The notes under the pieces were generated by a model. It had not been told where the DNA came from, ran no database searches, and was given only the letters and a program-made list of their open reading frames with translations. This document shows, piece by piece, positions 17,884 to 26,519 of a stretch of DNA of 64,000 nt (positions are counted from its first letter, which is position 1; each line of letters opens with the position of its first letter). A program made the translations under genes and the position numbers. This DNA is from Pontivivens ytuae. GTDB lineage: Bacteria; Pseudomonadota; Alphaproteobacteria; Rhodobacterales; Rhodobacteraceae. The stretch spans positions 2,140,001 through 2,204,000 of the forward strand of contig NZ_CP064942.1 in the NCBI RefSeq assembly GCF_015679265.1, in the 5' to 3' direction.

Positions 17884-18122
17884 CGTTTCGCGTCGCTTGC
17901 TTCGCCTTTGGCGAAGGCCTTCGGCGAGGATATTTGGAACAAGCTGGAAGGTGGGGATCAGCCCTCCGCCTCGGGCCGCATGAGCGGGGGAGACGGAGGG
18001 CCTTCCACCTTGGCGATCATCGCCGTCCCCGGCTGTACCGCCCTCCCAACGTGACCCGCATGAGTTAAGAAAACCCTTCCGGTTCCACCTTGTCGAAATA
18101 TCCCCCCGCCGGAGGCGTCGCC
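17884..18122 (-). repeat. Composite intergenic element with inverted GGATATTTG ends (copy C)
   Basis: It fills almost the whole 280-bp gap between the PLP enzyme and the DenD-like gene. Read on the minus strand it starts with GCCTCCGGCGGGGGGATATT (left end, 18122 downward) and ends with a TTCCAGCTTGTTCCAAATAT right end (17951-17884). The inner part matches copy E (24558-24751), including a GGGCGGTACAGCC segment. The two ends are inverted relative to each other, as in a small non-autonomous element. Nothing gene-like is seen in the gap. Confidence 0.75.
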
Positions 18123-18155
18123 GCGGGATCGTATGCGATGGGTTGGCCGCGGTGC

Positions 18156-19052
18156 TCATGCGGGGGCGATCAGCGGCAGGGAGGCATCGAAGATCGCTTC
18201 GAAATCGGGGTCGGCGGCGAAGCCCAGTTCTTCGGCACGGGGTGTCTCGATGCCGCCGGGCCAGGTCGAGACGATGCGTTCGATGGCCTCGTCCGGTTCG
18301 TGCCGGACGAGGGTCGCGCGGCCCGTGCGGTGCTCGAGGACCTCCAGCATTCCCGCGACGGGGACGGAGAGGCCGGGCAGTGTGATCGTGGTTTCGTCGC
18401 CGATGCGCTCGGCGGGCAGGTCGAGGGCGTGGAGCATTGCCGCCACCGCCGCGCTCGGAGAGGCGAGATGCAGGCGCAGGTCGGGGGAGACGGGCAGCAC
18501 GGCCTCCTGCCCGTTCACCGGTTCGCGGATGATGGAGGAGGCGAAGCTGGACGCCGCGCGGTTCGGGCGCCCGGGGCGGACCACGATGGTCGGGAAGCGC
18601 AGGGAGCGGCCCGCGATCAGCCCGCGTCGGGTGAAGTCGCGCACGAGGTATTCGCCGATGACCTTCTGCGCGCCGTAGCTCGACAGGGGGCGCGGCAGGG
18701 TGCCCTCGTCGATCGTGCCGTTGCCGGGGGCGGAGAAGACGGCGACGGAACTCGCGAAGATGACGACGGGCGGTTCGGGTTGCGCGGCGGCCGCGGTCAG
18801 GACGGTCCGGGTGGCGTCGATGTTGACCGCGAGGCCCTTGGCGAGATCGGCCTCGGCCTCCGAACTGACGACGGCGGCGAGGTGGATGATCGCGTCGTAG
18901 GGTCTGTCGAAGAGCAGGCCCGGGCCGGCGGTCAGGTCGTGGTGGACGACGCCCTGCCCTGCGATGTCGGTGCGGACGATCTCGTGACCACCGAGCTGCT
19001 TCATGAGCTCGGTGGCGAGAAAGCCGCTCGCCCCAGTGATCAGGATCCTCAT
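18156..19052 (-). CDS. denD: NAD-dependent epimerase/dehydratase family, D-erythronate dehydrogenase-like
   Basis: Short-chain extended (SDR) protein of 298 residues. The N-terminal Rossmann motif is MRILITGASGFLATEL. The catalytic region has SSVAVFS and then YGAQKVIGEYL (YxxxK). The segment IIREPVNGQEAVLPV resembles DenD, which oxidises D-erythronate at C2 in erythronate catabolism. No DenK kinase gene is visible nearby, so the substrate is not proven. The stop region is followed by the composite repeat. The start ATG overlaps the stop of the BASS-type transporter (19049-19052), suggesting uptake and oxidation of one substrate. Confidence 0.7.
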   Translation of the reverse strand: MRILITGASGFLATELMKQLGGHEIVRTDIAGQGVVHHDLTAGPGLLFDRPYDAIIHLAAVVSSEAEADLAKGLAVNIDATRTVLTAAAAQPEPPVVIFASSVAVFSAPGNGTIDEGTLPRPLSSYGAQKVIGEYLVRDFTRRGLIAGRSLRFPTIVVRPGRPNRAASSFASSIIREPVNGQEAVLPVSPDLRLHLASPSAAVAAMLHALDLPAERIGDETTITLPGLSVPVAGMLEVLEHRTGRATLVRHEPDEAIERIVSTWPGGIETPRAEELGFAADPDFEAIFDASLPLIAPA

Positions 19053-19972
19053 GTCGCTGCCTCCCGCCGGTTGTGGAGGCCCAGCGTATCGAGGGCGAGC
19101 GGCGTGAGATACATCGGAAACTGGTAGAGGGCGACGAAGAGGCCGAAATAGGGATCCGGCGGCAGGGCCGCGAGGTAGAGCGCGACGGTCCGGTTGCCCG
19201 CCATCACAGCGTAGGCGCCGGAGGTGTAACGGTCGCGGCCGAGGTGCAGGACCGCGATGGTGGTGCCGAGGTTGATGACGAGGCAGAGCGCGAGGACCTT
19301 GGCGGCCGTCAGGGGCTCGGCGAGGATCATCGGGCCGACGCCATCAAAGAGCGGGAGGACGAAGAGCACCATGACGCAGGCCGCGATCCCGTCGAAGCGG
19401 CGGGCATGGGTGCGGATGCGCTCCGGTCCCACGAGGGCCTTGATGGCAAGGGCCAGAACGATGCCCCCGGCGATCATCGCGGCGAGGCGCAGCGCGAGCG
19501 TCGCGGGCGGGATCGGAGCGAGGTCGGGCAAGAGGACCGCCAGCATCGCGGGGCCGATGAGCGGGGTGAGCAGCGTGGCGGCTACCGTGACCTCGACCGC
19601 GCGCTGGGCGTTGTAGCCCATCAGGAAGCAGATCCCGGCGGCCGAGGCGATGGGCGGGGCGGCGGCGTAGAGCACCAGCAGCGCCTGATCGCGGGGCGGG
19701 ACCAAGGTGCCGAGGAGCCAGAGCAGCCCGCCGGCCACCGGCATCATCAGGGCAACGGCGAGGAGCCAGCCGCCGAGGCGGGCGGGGCGGAGCGCGCCGC
19801 GGGCGACTTCGGCGAGGTCGATCCGGGCCATTGCCATGGCGAGGACGAGGCTGACCAGCGCGGGCAGGACCGGGCGCAGCAGCGCCGAGAGGCTCGGCAG
19901 GAACAGCGCCGCGATGCAGCCGCCCGCCATCACCCAGCGGGCATTCGCGCCGATGCGGTCCAGAAAGCTCAT
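19049..19972 (-). CDS. BASS-family-like membrane transporter (bile acid:Na+ symporter superfamily)
   Basis: 307 residues, almost entirely hydrophobic, about nine to ten membrane spans. The segment AGNRTVALYLAALP resembles the conserved GNRN-type motif of BASS transporters, and AAPPIASAAGICFLMGYNAQ resembles the crossover helix region. The ATG at 19972 was chosen because upstream codons give a low-complexity stretch running through the repeat at 20027-20060. It is the first gene of a two-gene unit with the DenD-like dehydrogenase (ATGA overlap). The substrate is unknown; an organic acid such as a sugar acid would suit the partner. Confidence 0.6.
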   Translation of the reverse strand: MSFLDRIGANARWVMAGGCIAALFLPSLSALLRPVLPALVSLVLAMAMARIDLAEVARGALRPARLGGWLLAVALMMPVAGGLLWLLGTLVPPRDQALLVLYAAAPPIASAAGICFLMGYNAQRAVEVTVAATLLTPLIGPAMLAVLLPDLAPIPPATLALRLAAMIAGGIVLALAIKALVGPERIRTHARRFDGIAACVMVLFVLPLFDGVGPMILAEPLTAAKVLALCLVINLGTTIAVLHLGRDRYTSGAYAVMAGNRTVALYLAALPPDPYFGLFVALYQFPMYLTPLALDTLGLHNRREAAT

Positions 19973-20026
19973 GCGGCGGACGGTGCCGCGTTTTTCCGAC
20001 GCTCGCAATCGTGGAGGGGGCGGGAT

Positions 20027-20060
20027 GCCTCCGGCGGGGATATTTGGACAAGCTGGAAGG
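20027..20060 (+). repeat. GGATATTTG-family repeat, left-end type (copy D)
   Basis: GCCTCCGGCGGGGATATTTG followed by GACAAGCTGGAAGG, in the 121-bp gap between the divergent transporter and M20 peptidase genes. It is a single left end with no partner right end until 24684. Confidence 0.75.
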
Positions 20061-20093
20061 GAGGGCGCTAGGCTGCGCCCGCAGGAGGTGCCC

Positions 20094-21371
20094 ATGACGC
20101 TGGACGAGGCCATCGAGGGGCGGCGCGACGAGCTGATCGCGCTGACGCAGGATCTGGTGCGGATGCCGACGCTGAACCCGCCGGGGCGCGGCTATCTGGA
20201 GATCTGCGAGTACCTTCGCGACCGGCTCGCACCATCGGGATTCGCGGTGGAGATGGTGCGGGCGGAGGGCGCGCCGGGGGACAGCGACAAGTATCCGCGC
20301 TGGAACGTGGTGGCGCGGCGCGAGGGGGTGCGGCCGGGCGAGTGCGTGCATTTCAACTCCCACATCGACGTGGTCGAGGTCGGGCAGGGTTGGACGGTCG
20401 ATCCGTTCGGCGGGGAGGTGCGGGACGGGAAGCTCTACGGCCGCGGGGCTTGTGACATGAAGGGCGGGCTCGCCGCTTCGATCATCGCAGCGGAGGCGTT
20501 TCTGGAGGTGCATCCCGACTTCGCGGGCGCGATCGAGATCAGCGGGACGGCGGACGAGGAATCGGGGGGCTATGGCGGGGTGGCGTATCTCGCGGAGAAG
20601 GGGTTCTTCGATCCTGCCCGCGTGCAGCACGTCATCATCCCCGAGCCGCTGAACAAGGACCGGATCTGCCTCGGCCATCGCGGCGTGTGGTGGGCGGAGG
20701 TGGAGACGAAGGGGCGGATCGCCCATGGCTCGATGCCGTTCCTCGGCGACTGCGCGGTGCGCCACATGGGCGCCGTGATCGCGGAGATGGAGGAGAGCCT
20801 GTTTCCCGCGCTGGCGGAGAAGCGCACCGAGATGCCGGTGGTGCCGGAAGGGGCGCGGCAGTCGACGCTCAACATCAACTCGATCCACGGGGGCGAGCCG
20901 GAGCAGGAGGAGGACTACACCGGTCTGCCTGCGCCCTGCGTCCCCGACCGGGCGCGCATGGTGATCGACCGCCGCTTTCTGATCGAGGAGGACCTCGCGG
21001 CGGTAAAGGACGAGTTCCGCGCCGTTCTGGAGCGGGTCGCGGCGCGGCGGGAGACCTTCGCCTACGAGCTGCGCGATCTCTTCGAGGTGCTGCCGACGAT
21101 GACGGAGCGGGATGCGCCGGTGGTGGAGGCGGTGGCCGAGGCGATCCGCAGCACGCTGGGGACCGAGGCGGACTACGTCGTCTCGCCGGGCACCTACGAC
21201 CAGAAGCATATCGACCGGATCGGCAAGCTGCACAACTGCATCGCCTATGGGCCCGGCATCCTCGACCTCGCGCACCAGCCCGACGAGTATGTGGGCATCG
21301 ACGACATGGTGGACTCGGCGAAGGTGATGGGTCGGGCGCTGGAGCGACTGTTGGGCGTGGAAGCCGGCTAG
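20094..21371 (+). CDS. M20 family metallopeptidase/deacylase (ArgE/DapE-like)
   Basis: Cytosolic zinc hydrolase, 425 residues, of the acetylornithine deacetylase/succinyl-diaminopimelate desuccinylase family. Metal ligands are visible: HFNSHIDVV (His-x-Asp), GRGACDMKGG (bridging Asp) and TADEESGG (catalytic Glu with Glu ligand). A C-terminal His is likely in YDQKHIDRIGK. The dimerisation domain lies between about 190 and 310. AGGAGG precedes the ATG at 20094 by 5 bp. The neighbours are a peptide-type ABC transporter and an M32 carboxypeptidase, so it probably cleaves an imported N-acyl amino acid or small peptide. The exact substrate is not readable from the sequence. Confidence 0.85.
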   Translation: MTLDEAIEGRRDELIALTQDLVRMPTLNPPGRGYLEICEYLRDRLAPSGFAVEMVRAEGAPGDSDKYPRWNVVARREGVRPGECVHFNSHIDVVEVGQGWTVDPFGGEVRDGKLYGRGACDMKGGLAASIIAAEAFLEVHPDFAGAIEISGTADEESGGYGGVAYLAEKGFFDPARVQHVIIPEPLNKDRICLGHRGVWWAEVETKGRIAHGSMPFLGDCAVRHMGAVIAEMEESLFPALAEKRTEMPVVPEGARQSTLNINSIHGGEPEQEEDYTGLPAPCVPDRARMVIDRRFLIEEDLAAVKDEFRAVLERVAARRETFAYELRDLFEVLPTMTERDAPVVEAVAEAIRSTLGTEADYVVSPGTYDQKHIDRIGKLHNCIAYGPGILDLAHQPDEYVGIDDMVDSAKVMGRALERLLGVEAG

Positions 21372-21433
21372 GGCGGCGCTGGACAGTACGGTCGCCTTGC
21401 GACAGGCTTTCTACCGGAACGGGAGGACAGCCG

Positions 21434-22903
21434 ATGAAGACGCTTGGACTGACGCTCGCCATGGTTCTGGGGGCTGGTGCAGCCGCCGCGCAGAACACGA
21501 CGATCACGCTGGGGATGCAGTTGGAGCCCCCCAATCTCGACCCGACGGGCGGGGCCGCGGCGGCGATCGACGAGGTGGTCTATGCCAATGTCTTCGAGGG
21601 GCTGACGCGGTTCGGGCCGGATGGCTCGATCCAGCCGGCGCTGGCGCGGGCCTGGGACGTGAGCGAGGACGGCACGGTCTACACCTTCACGCTGGTGGAG
21701 GGGGCGACCTTCCACGACGGCAGCGCCTTCGACGCGGAGGACGTGAAGTTCTCGCTGGACCGCGCGCGGGCGGAGGATTCGACCAACGCGCAGAAACAGC
21801 TCTTCGAGGGCATCGAGAGCGTGGAGGTGCTGAGCCCGACCTCTGTCCGGGTGACGCTGTCAGCACCCGACGGCAACTTCCCCTTCAACATGGCCTGGGG
21901 CGACGCGGTGGTCGTGGCGCCTGAGACGGCGGAGACGAACGCGACGGAGCCGGTCGGCACCGGCCCCTTCCGCTTCGCCGACTGGGTTCAAGGCGACCGG
22001 GTGGAGCTGGTGGCCTACGAGGACTACTGGGGCGAGGCCCCGGCGCTGGAGACGGCGACGTTCCGCTTCATCTCCGACCCCACGGCGGCGTTCGCGGCGA
22101 TGATGGCGGGGGACCTTGATGCCTTCCCCAACTTCCCCGCACCCGAGAACCTGATCCAGTTCGAGGCCGATCCGCGGTTCGAGGTCATCGTGGGCTCGAC
22201 GGAGGGCGAGACGATCCTCGCCATGAACGGCTCGGCCGAGCCCTTCTCCAACCCGCTGGTGCGGGAGGCGGTGGCAAAGGCCGTGGACCGCGAAGCGGTG
22301 ATCGACGGTGCGATGTTCGGTTACGGCACGCCGATCGGGACGCATTTCGCGCCGCATAATCCGGCCTATGTGGACCTGCTCCACCTCTCGCCCCATGATC
22401 CGGAGGCGGCGCGGGCGCTGCTGGCCGAAGCGGGGTATCCGGACGGATTCGAGACGGTGCTGAAGCTGCCGCCCCCCGCCTATGCCCGCCGCGGGGGCGA
22501 GATCATCGCCTCGCAGCTCCGCGCCATCGGGATCGAGGCGGAGATCCAGAATGTCGAATGGGCCGACTGGCTGGAGACGGTGTTCCGCGGCCGCGACTAC
22601 GGCCTGACCATTGTCAGCCATACCGAGCCGATGGATATCGGGATCTACGCGCGGGACGACTACTACTTCGCCTATGCGGACCCGGATTTCGTGGCGCTGA
22701 TGGACGAGCTCGGCCAGACCACGGATGACGGCCAGCGTCGCGCCTTGATGGGCGAGGCGCAGCGCAAGATCGCGGAGGATTACGTGAACGCCTACCTCTT
22801 CCAGCTTGCGAAGACGGGGGTGGCCGATGCGCGCCTGCGCGGGCTGTGGGAGAATGCGCCGACCCAGGCCAACGACCTGACCGGGGTGCGCTGGGCGGAG
22901 TGA
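21434..22903 (+). CDS. Peptide-type ABC transporter substrate-binding protein (SBP family 5)
   Basis: 489-residue periplasmic binding protein of the DppA/OppA family. The signal peptide is MKTLGLTLAMVLGAGAAAAQ. Family 5 features follow: TLGMQLEPPNLDPT, VYANVFEGLTRF, ALARAWDVSEDGTVYTFTL and FHDGSAFDAEDVKFSLDRA. GTGPFRFADW and the C-terminal AYLFQLAKTGVADARL complete the pattern. GGGAGGA precedes the ATG. The permease and ATPase genes lie at 24766-28093 on the same strand, after the M32 carboxypeptidase gene. Di-/oligopeptides are the likely ligand class; opines or glutathione are possible. Confidence 0.9.
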   Translation: MKTLGLTLAMVLGAGAAAAQNTTITLGMQLEPPNLDPTGGAAAAIDEVVYANVFEGLTRFGPDGSIQPALARAWDVSEDGTVYTFTLVEGATFHDGSAFDAEDVKFSLDRARAEDSTNAQKQLFEGIESVEVLSPTSVRVTLSAPDGNFPFNMAWGDAVVVAPETAETNATEPVGTGPFRFADWVQGDRVELVAYEDYWGEAPALETATFRFISDPTAAFAAMMAGDLDAFPNFPAPENLIQFEADPRFEVIVGSTEGETILAMNGSAEPFSNPLVREAVAKAVDREAVIDGAMFGYGTPIGTHFAPHNPAYVDLLHLSPHDPEAARALLAEAGYPDGFETVLKLPPPAYARRGGEIIASQLRAIGIEAEIQNVEWADWLETVFRGRDYGLTIVSHTEPMDIGIYARDDYYFAYADPDFVALMDELGQTTDDGQRRALMGEAQRKIAEDYVNAYLFQLAKTGVADARLRGLWENAPTQANDLTGVRWAE

Positions 22904-22917
22904 CTTTACGGTGAGCG

Positions 22918-22994
22918 GTCCCGGATCGAGCCCGGGACGTTTGCACTTTTGATCTTCGACAAGGAACGCGCGGCCCCGGGCTTGACCCGGGGCC
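22918..22994. repeat. Paired CCGGG palindromic hairpins
   Basis: Two hairpins lie in the 136-bp gap after the binding-protein gene. GTCCCGG/CCGGGAC is at 22918-22924 and 22932-22938. A perfect 9-bp stem, GGCCCCGGG/CCCGGGGCC with loop CTTGA, is at 22972-22994. They resemble the palindromes after cysG and in the mmsB region and may attenuate transcription between the abundant binding protein and downstream genes. Confidence 0.6.
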
Positions 22995-23039
22995 TTTCGC
23001 GATATGCTCTACGCGGGACACATCCCCGAGAGGTAGCCG

Positions 23040-24512
23040 ATGGCTTACGATGCCCTGATCGCCCATGTGAAGCAGACCCAGGCGCTGGATCAGGTGGGCA
23101 TGCTGCTGGAGTGGGATCAGGAGGCGATGATGCCTCCCGCCGGCACCGGCCTGCGCGCCGAGCAGCGGGGTGCCTTGGAGGCGGTGTTGCATGCCCGCCG
23201 GACCGATCCGCGGATCGGCGATTGGCTCGCGGCGGTTGACGAGGGCACGCTGGACGCCGCGGGCCGCGCCAATGTGGATCGCATCCGCCGCGACTTCATC
23301 CGCAACGAACGGATGCCCTGCGATCTGGCGGAGGCGATCGCGAGGGCCACGTCGCTCGGCCATCGGACGTGGGCGCAGGCGCGGGAGGCATCGGACTTCG
23401 CCGCCTTCCAGCCGGCCCTGACCGAGATCGTGAACCTCAAAAGGCAGCAGGCCGACGCCCAGCGACTCGATGGGGAAACCCGCTACGACGCCCTGCTCGA
23501 CGGGTTCGAGCCGGGGATGCGCGAGGGGCCGCTTCGGGAGGTCCTCGGCGGATTGCGCGCGCCGCTCTCCGACCTGCGCGCCCGGATCGCGGCGAGCGGG
23601 CGGGACGTGCCGGAGCTCACCGGATCGTTTGCGCCGGACAAGCAGATGGCACTGGCCCGCGAGCTCGCGACGGTCTTCGGCTATGACTGGCAGGCGGGGC
23701 GCATGGACCTCGTCACCCACCCGTTCTGCGTGGGTACGCTGAGCGATGTGCGCATCACGACGCGGGTGGACGAGGCGCAGCCCTTCGATTGCCTCTACTC
23801 CGTGATCCACGAGGTCGGCCACGCGGTCTACGAACAGGGCGTGCCGGAGGCGCATGCGCTGACACCGGCGGGGGGCCACGTCTCGATGGGTGTGCACGAG
23901 AGCCAAAGCCGGTTGATGGAGAACCAGCTCGGCCGCTCCCGCGCCTTCTGCGGCTGGTTGCACGGGAAGATGGTGCAGAGCTTCGGGATCGAGATGGGGG
24001 CGGAGGACTTCTACGCTGCCGTGAACCGGGTCGCGCCCGGTTTCATCCGGACGGAAGCCGACGAGGTCCACTACAACCTCCACATTCTGATGCGCTTCGA
24101 CCTCGAACGGGCGCTGCTGGACGGGGAGCTGGAGGTGGCCGACCTCGAGGGTGCCTGGAGCGAACGGTTCGAGACGGATTTCGGGCAGGTGGTGCCGGAC
24201 GCGGCGCGCGGGGTTTTGCAGGACGTGCACTGGTCGGCGGGGCTCTTCGGCTATTTTCCGACCTATGCGCTCGGCAACATCTACGCCGCCGCGCTACATG
24301 AGGCGCTGCGCGCAGCGTTGCCTGATCTCGATGCGCTGCTGGCGAAAGGCGAGAGCGGCCCGGTGGTTACCTGGCTGCGCGAGAACGTCCACTCTCACGG
24401 CGCGATCATTCCCGCGCCCGAACTGATGGAGCGCGCGACTGGTGGCCCCGTCACGCCCGCGCCGCTGATCGCCTACCTCGAGGCGAAGTTCGGGGAGCTC
24501 TACGGGCTGTGA
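23040..24512 (+). CDS. Carboxypeptidase M32 (Taq family)
   Basis: Zinc metallocarboxypeptidase removing C-terminal residues from peptides in the cytosol. 490 residues, the family length. The active site VIHEVGHAVYEQG (HExxH near residue 260) is followed by ESQSRLMENQLGRS, which carries the third ligand Glu. The family segments LLEWDQEAMMPPAG and VRITTRVDEAQPFDCLYSVI are also present. GAGAGG precedes the ATG. Its location inside the peptide transporter cluster, between the binding protein and the permeases, argues that imported peptides are its substrates. Confidence 0.95.
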   Translation: MAYDALIAHVKQTQALDQVGMLLEWDQEAMMPPAGTGLRAEQRGALEAVLHARRTDPRIGDWLAAVDEGTLDAAGRANVDRIRRDFIRNERMPCDLAEAIARATSLGHRTWAQAREASDFAAFQPALTEIVNLKRQQADAQRLDGETRYDALLDGFEPGMREGPLREVLGGLRAPLSDLRARIAASGRDVPELTGSFAPDKQMALARELATVFGYDWQAGRMDLVTHPFCVGTLSDVRITTRVDEAQPFDCLYSVIHEVGHAVYEQGVPEAHALTPAGGHVSMGVHESQSRLMENQLGRSRAFCGWLHGKMVQSFGIEMGAEDFYAAVNRVAPGFIRTEADEVHYNLHILMRFDLERALLDGELEVADLEGAWSERFETDFGQVVPDAARGVLQDVHWSAGLFGYFPTYALGNIYAAALHEALRAALPDLDALLAKGESGPVVTWLRENVHSHGAIIPAPELMERATGGPVTPAPLIAYLEAKFGELYGL

Positions 24513-24557
24513 CCTGTCCCGCCGTCCATAGGGCCGCGCGTGCGGCTGGCGGTGGAC

Positions 24558-24751
24558 GCCTCCGGCGGGGGGATATTTGGACAAGGTGGAACCGGAAGGG
24601 CCTTCTGAACCCACTAGGATCGCGTTGGGCGGGCGGTACAGCCAGGGACAGAGATGACCGTAGAGGCGGAAGGCTGATTTGCGCCTTCCAGCTTGTTGTA
24701 AATATCCTCGCCGAAGGCCTTCGCCAAAGGCGAAGCAGGAAGCGCGAAACG
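24558..24751 (+). repeat. Composite intergenic element with inverted GGATATTTG ends (copy E)
   Basis: 194 bp filling most of the gap between the M32 gene and the first permease. The left end is GCCTCCGGCGGGGGGATATT (24558 onward) with ACAAGGTGGAACCGGAAGGG. The right end, at 24684-24751, begins CCTTCCAGCTTGTTGTAAAT and contains CTTCGCC-AAA-GGCGAAG. The middle has GGGCGGTACAGCC shared with copy C. The ends are inverted relative to each other. The permease ATG lies only 14 bp after the element, so its translation signals abut or overlap it. Confidence 0.75.
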
Positions 24752-24765
24752 GCGTCTTTCTCGCG

Positions 24766-25704
24766 ATGCTAAGCTACCTGCTCCGCCGTCTCCTGTCGCT
24801 GGGCGCGACGCTGGTCGTCGCTTCGCTGGTCGTGTTCGGCGTGATCGAGGTGCTGCCGGGCGATCCGGCGGCGTTCATGCTCGGGTTGAATGCGCAGCCC
24901 GAGGCGGTGGCGGCGCTGCGGGCGCAGATGGGGCTCGATGATGGTCTGGTGGCGCGGTACCTGACCTGGGTCGGCGGGCTCGTGACGGGGGATTTCGGCA
25001 CGTCCTACACCTACCGCGTTCCGGTGGCCGAGCTCATCGCCGACCGGATTTGGGTGAGCCTGCCGCTGGCCCTCTATGCCCTGCTGCTCTCGACCGTCAT
25101 CGCGTTCCCGATCGGGATGCTCGCGGCGATGGAGCGGGGGCGGGCGGCGGATTACGGGGTGATGGGGGCGACGCAGTTGGGGATCGCGGTGCCGAATTTC
25201 TGGTTCGCGATGCTGCTGGTCTTCGTCTTCGCCATCCAGCTTCGATGGGTTGGCGCGGGGGGCTTTCCGGGGTGGGAGGCGCCGCTGGCCGCCATTGGGG
25301 CGCTCACCCTCCCTGCGATCGCCCTGGCGCTGCCGCAGGCGAGCATCCTGGCGCGGATCATGCGGTCCGCGCTGATCGAGACGCTGGATGAGGATTACGT
25401 CCGTACCGCGCGCGCCAAAGGGCTGGGGCGGCGTGCCGTCGTCTGGCGGCATGCGCTGCGGAACGCACTGATCCCGGTGCTGACGATTCTGGGGCTGCAG
25501 TTCTCCTTCCTGCTCGCGGGCGCGATCATCATCGAGAACGTCTTCTTCCTGCCGGGGCTCGGGCGGCTGTTGTTCCAGGCGATCACGCAGCGTGACCTGA
25601 TCGTGGTGGAGAGTACGGTGATGCTGCTGGTCTTTGCCGTGGTGGCGGTGACGTTCCTGGTGGACCTCGCCTATGCCATCGTCGATCCGAGGCTGCGGCG
25701 ATGA
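24766..25704 (+). CDS. Peptide-type ABC transporter permease (DppB-like)
   Basis: Inner-membrane permease, 312 residues, with six predicted spans. It begins MLSYLLRRLLSLGATLVVAS, the usual DppB/OppB N terminus, followed by VIEVLPGDPAAFMLG. The EAA coupling loop is DEDYVRTARAKGLGRRAVVW, followed by RNALIPVLTILG. The ATG at 24766 is chosen because the upstream in-frame codons are repeat sequence. No strong Shine-Dalgarno is seen, only repeat-derived sequence. It overlaps the next permease gene. Confidence 0.93.
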   Translation: MLSYLLRRLLSLGATLVVASLVVFGVIEVLPGDPAAFMLGLNAQPEAVAALRAQMGLDDGLVARYLTWVGGLVTGDFGTSYTYRVPVAELIADRIWVSLPLALYALLLSTVIAFPIGMLAAMERGRAADYGVMGATQLGIAVPNFWFAMLLVFVFAIQLRWVGAGGFPGWEAPLAAIGALTLPAIALALPQASILARIMRSALIETLDEDYVRTARAKGLGRRAVVWRHALRNALIPVLTILGLQFSFLLAGAIIIENVFFLPGLGRLLFQAITQRDLIVVESTVMLLVFAVVAVTFLVDLAYAIVDPRLRR

Positions 25705-26519
25705 TGCCACGCAGCCTGATCGCGGGCGGGCTCGTCACGGCGCTCTTCGCCCTGCTCGCGCTGGTGAGCTTCGTCTGGACGCCGCATGACGTGGAGGCGC
25801 TGAATATCGCGAGCCGCATGCAGGGGCCGTCCGCGGCGCATCTGCTGGGCACCGATCATCTGGGCCGGGATATCCTGTCGATGCTGATGGTGGGCGCGCG
25901 GACCTCGCTGGCGGTTGCCATCGCCTCCGTCGGGATCGGGATGGGCGCGGGCGTGCCGCTGGGTCTGTGGGCCGCCGCGCGGCGGGGCGGGATCGTGGAC
26001 GAGCTCATCATGCGGGGCAACGATCTGATCTTCGCCTTCCCCTCGATCCTGATCGCGATCCTCATCACCGCGCTTGCCGGGCCGAGCGTGTGGAACGCGA
26101 TCCTCGCCATCGGGATCTTCAACGTGCCGGTCTTCGCCCGGCTGACGCGGGGCGCCGCGCTGAGCCTGTGGAGACGGGAGTTCATCATGGCCGCCCGTGT
26201 GGCGGGCAAGGGGGCGGCGCGGATCAGTGCGGAGCATATCCTGCCCAACATCGCCAACCTGCTGGTGGTGCAGGGGACCATCCAGTTCTCCGTCGGGATC
26301 CTGGTGGAGGCCGCTTTGAGCTATGTCGGCCTCGGCGCGCAGCCGCCCTTGCCGAGTTGGGGACGGATGCTGGCGGATGCGCAGACGCTGATCGGGGTGG
26401 CGCCGCACATGGCGGTCATCCCGGGTCTTGCGATCGTGCTGAGCGTGCTGGGGCTCAACCTGATGGGCGACGGGCTGCGCGACGTGCTCGATCCGAAGCT
26501 CAGGACGGTGCGCGCATGA
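25701..26519 (+). CDS. Peptide-type ABC transporter permease (DppC-like)
   Basis: 272-residue partner permease. The family motif HLLGTDHLGRDILSMLMVGA follows the first span and a periplasmic segment. The coupling loop is REFIMAARVAGKGAARISAE, with HILPNIANLLVVQ after it. The C terminus GLNLMGDGLRDVLDPK is the standard DppC ending. It overlaps its neighbours on both sides (ATGA), so permeases and ATPase are made as one coupled set. Confidence 0.93.
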   Translation: MMPRSLIAGGLVTALFALLALVSFVWTPHDVEALNIASRMQGPSAAHLLGTDHLGRDILSMLMVGARTSLAVAIASVGIGMGAGVPLGLWAAARRGGIVDELIMRGNDLIFAFPSILIAILITALAGPSVWNAILAIGIFNVPVFARLTRGAALSLWRREFIMAARVAGKGAARISAEHILPNIANLLVVQGTIQFSVGILVEAALSYVGLGAQPPLPSWGRMLADAQTLIGVAPHMAVIPGLAIVLSVLGLNLMGDGLRDVLDPKLRTVRA

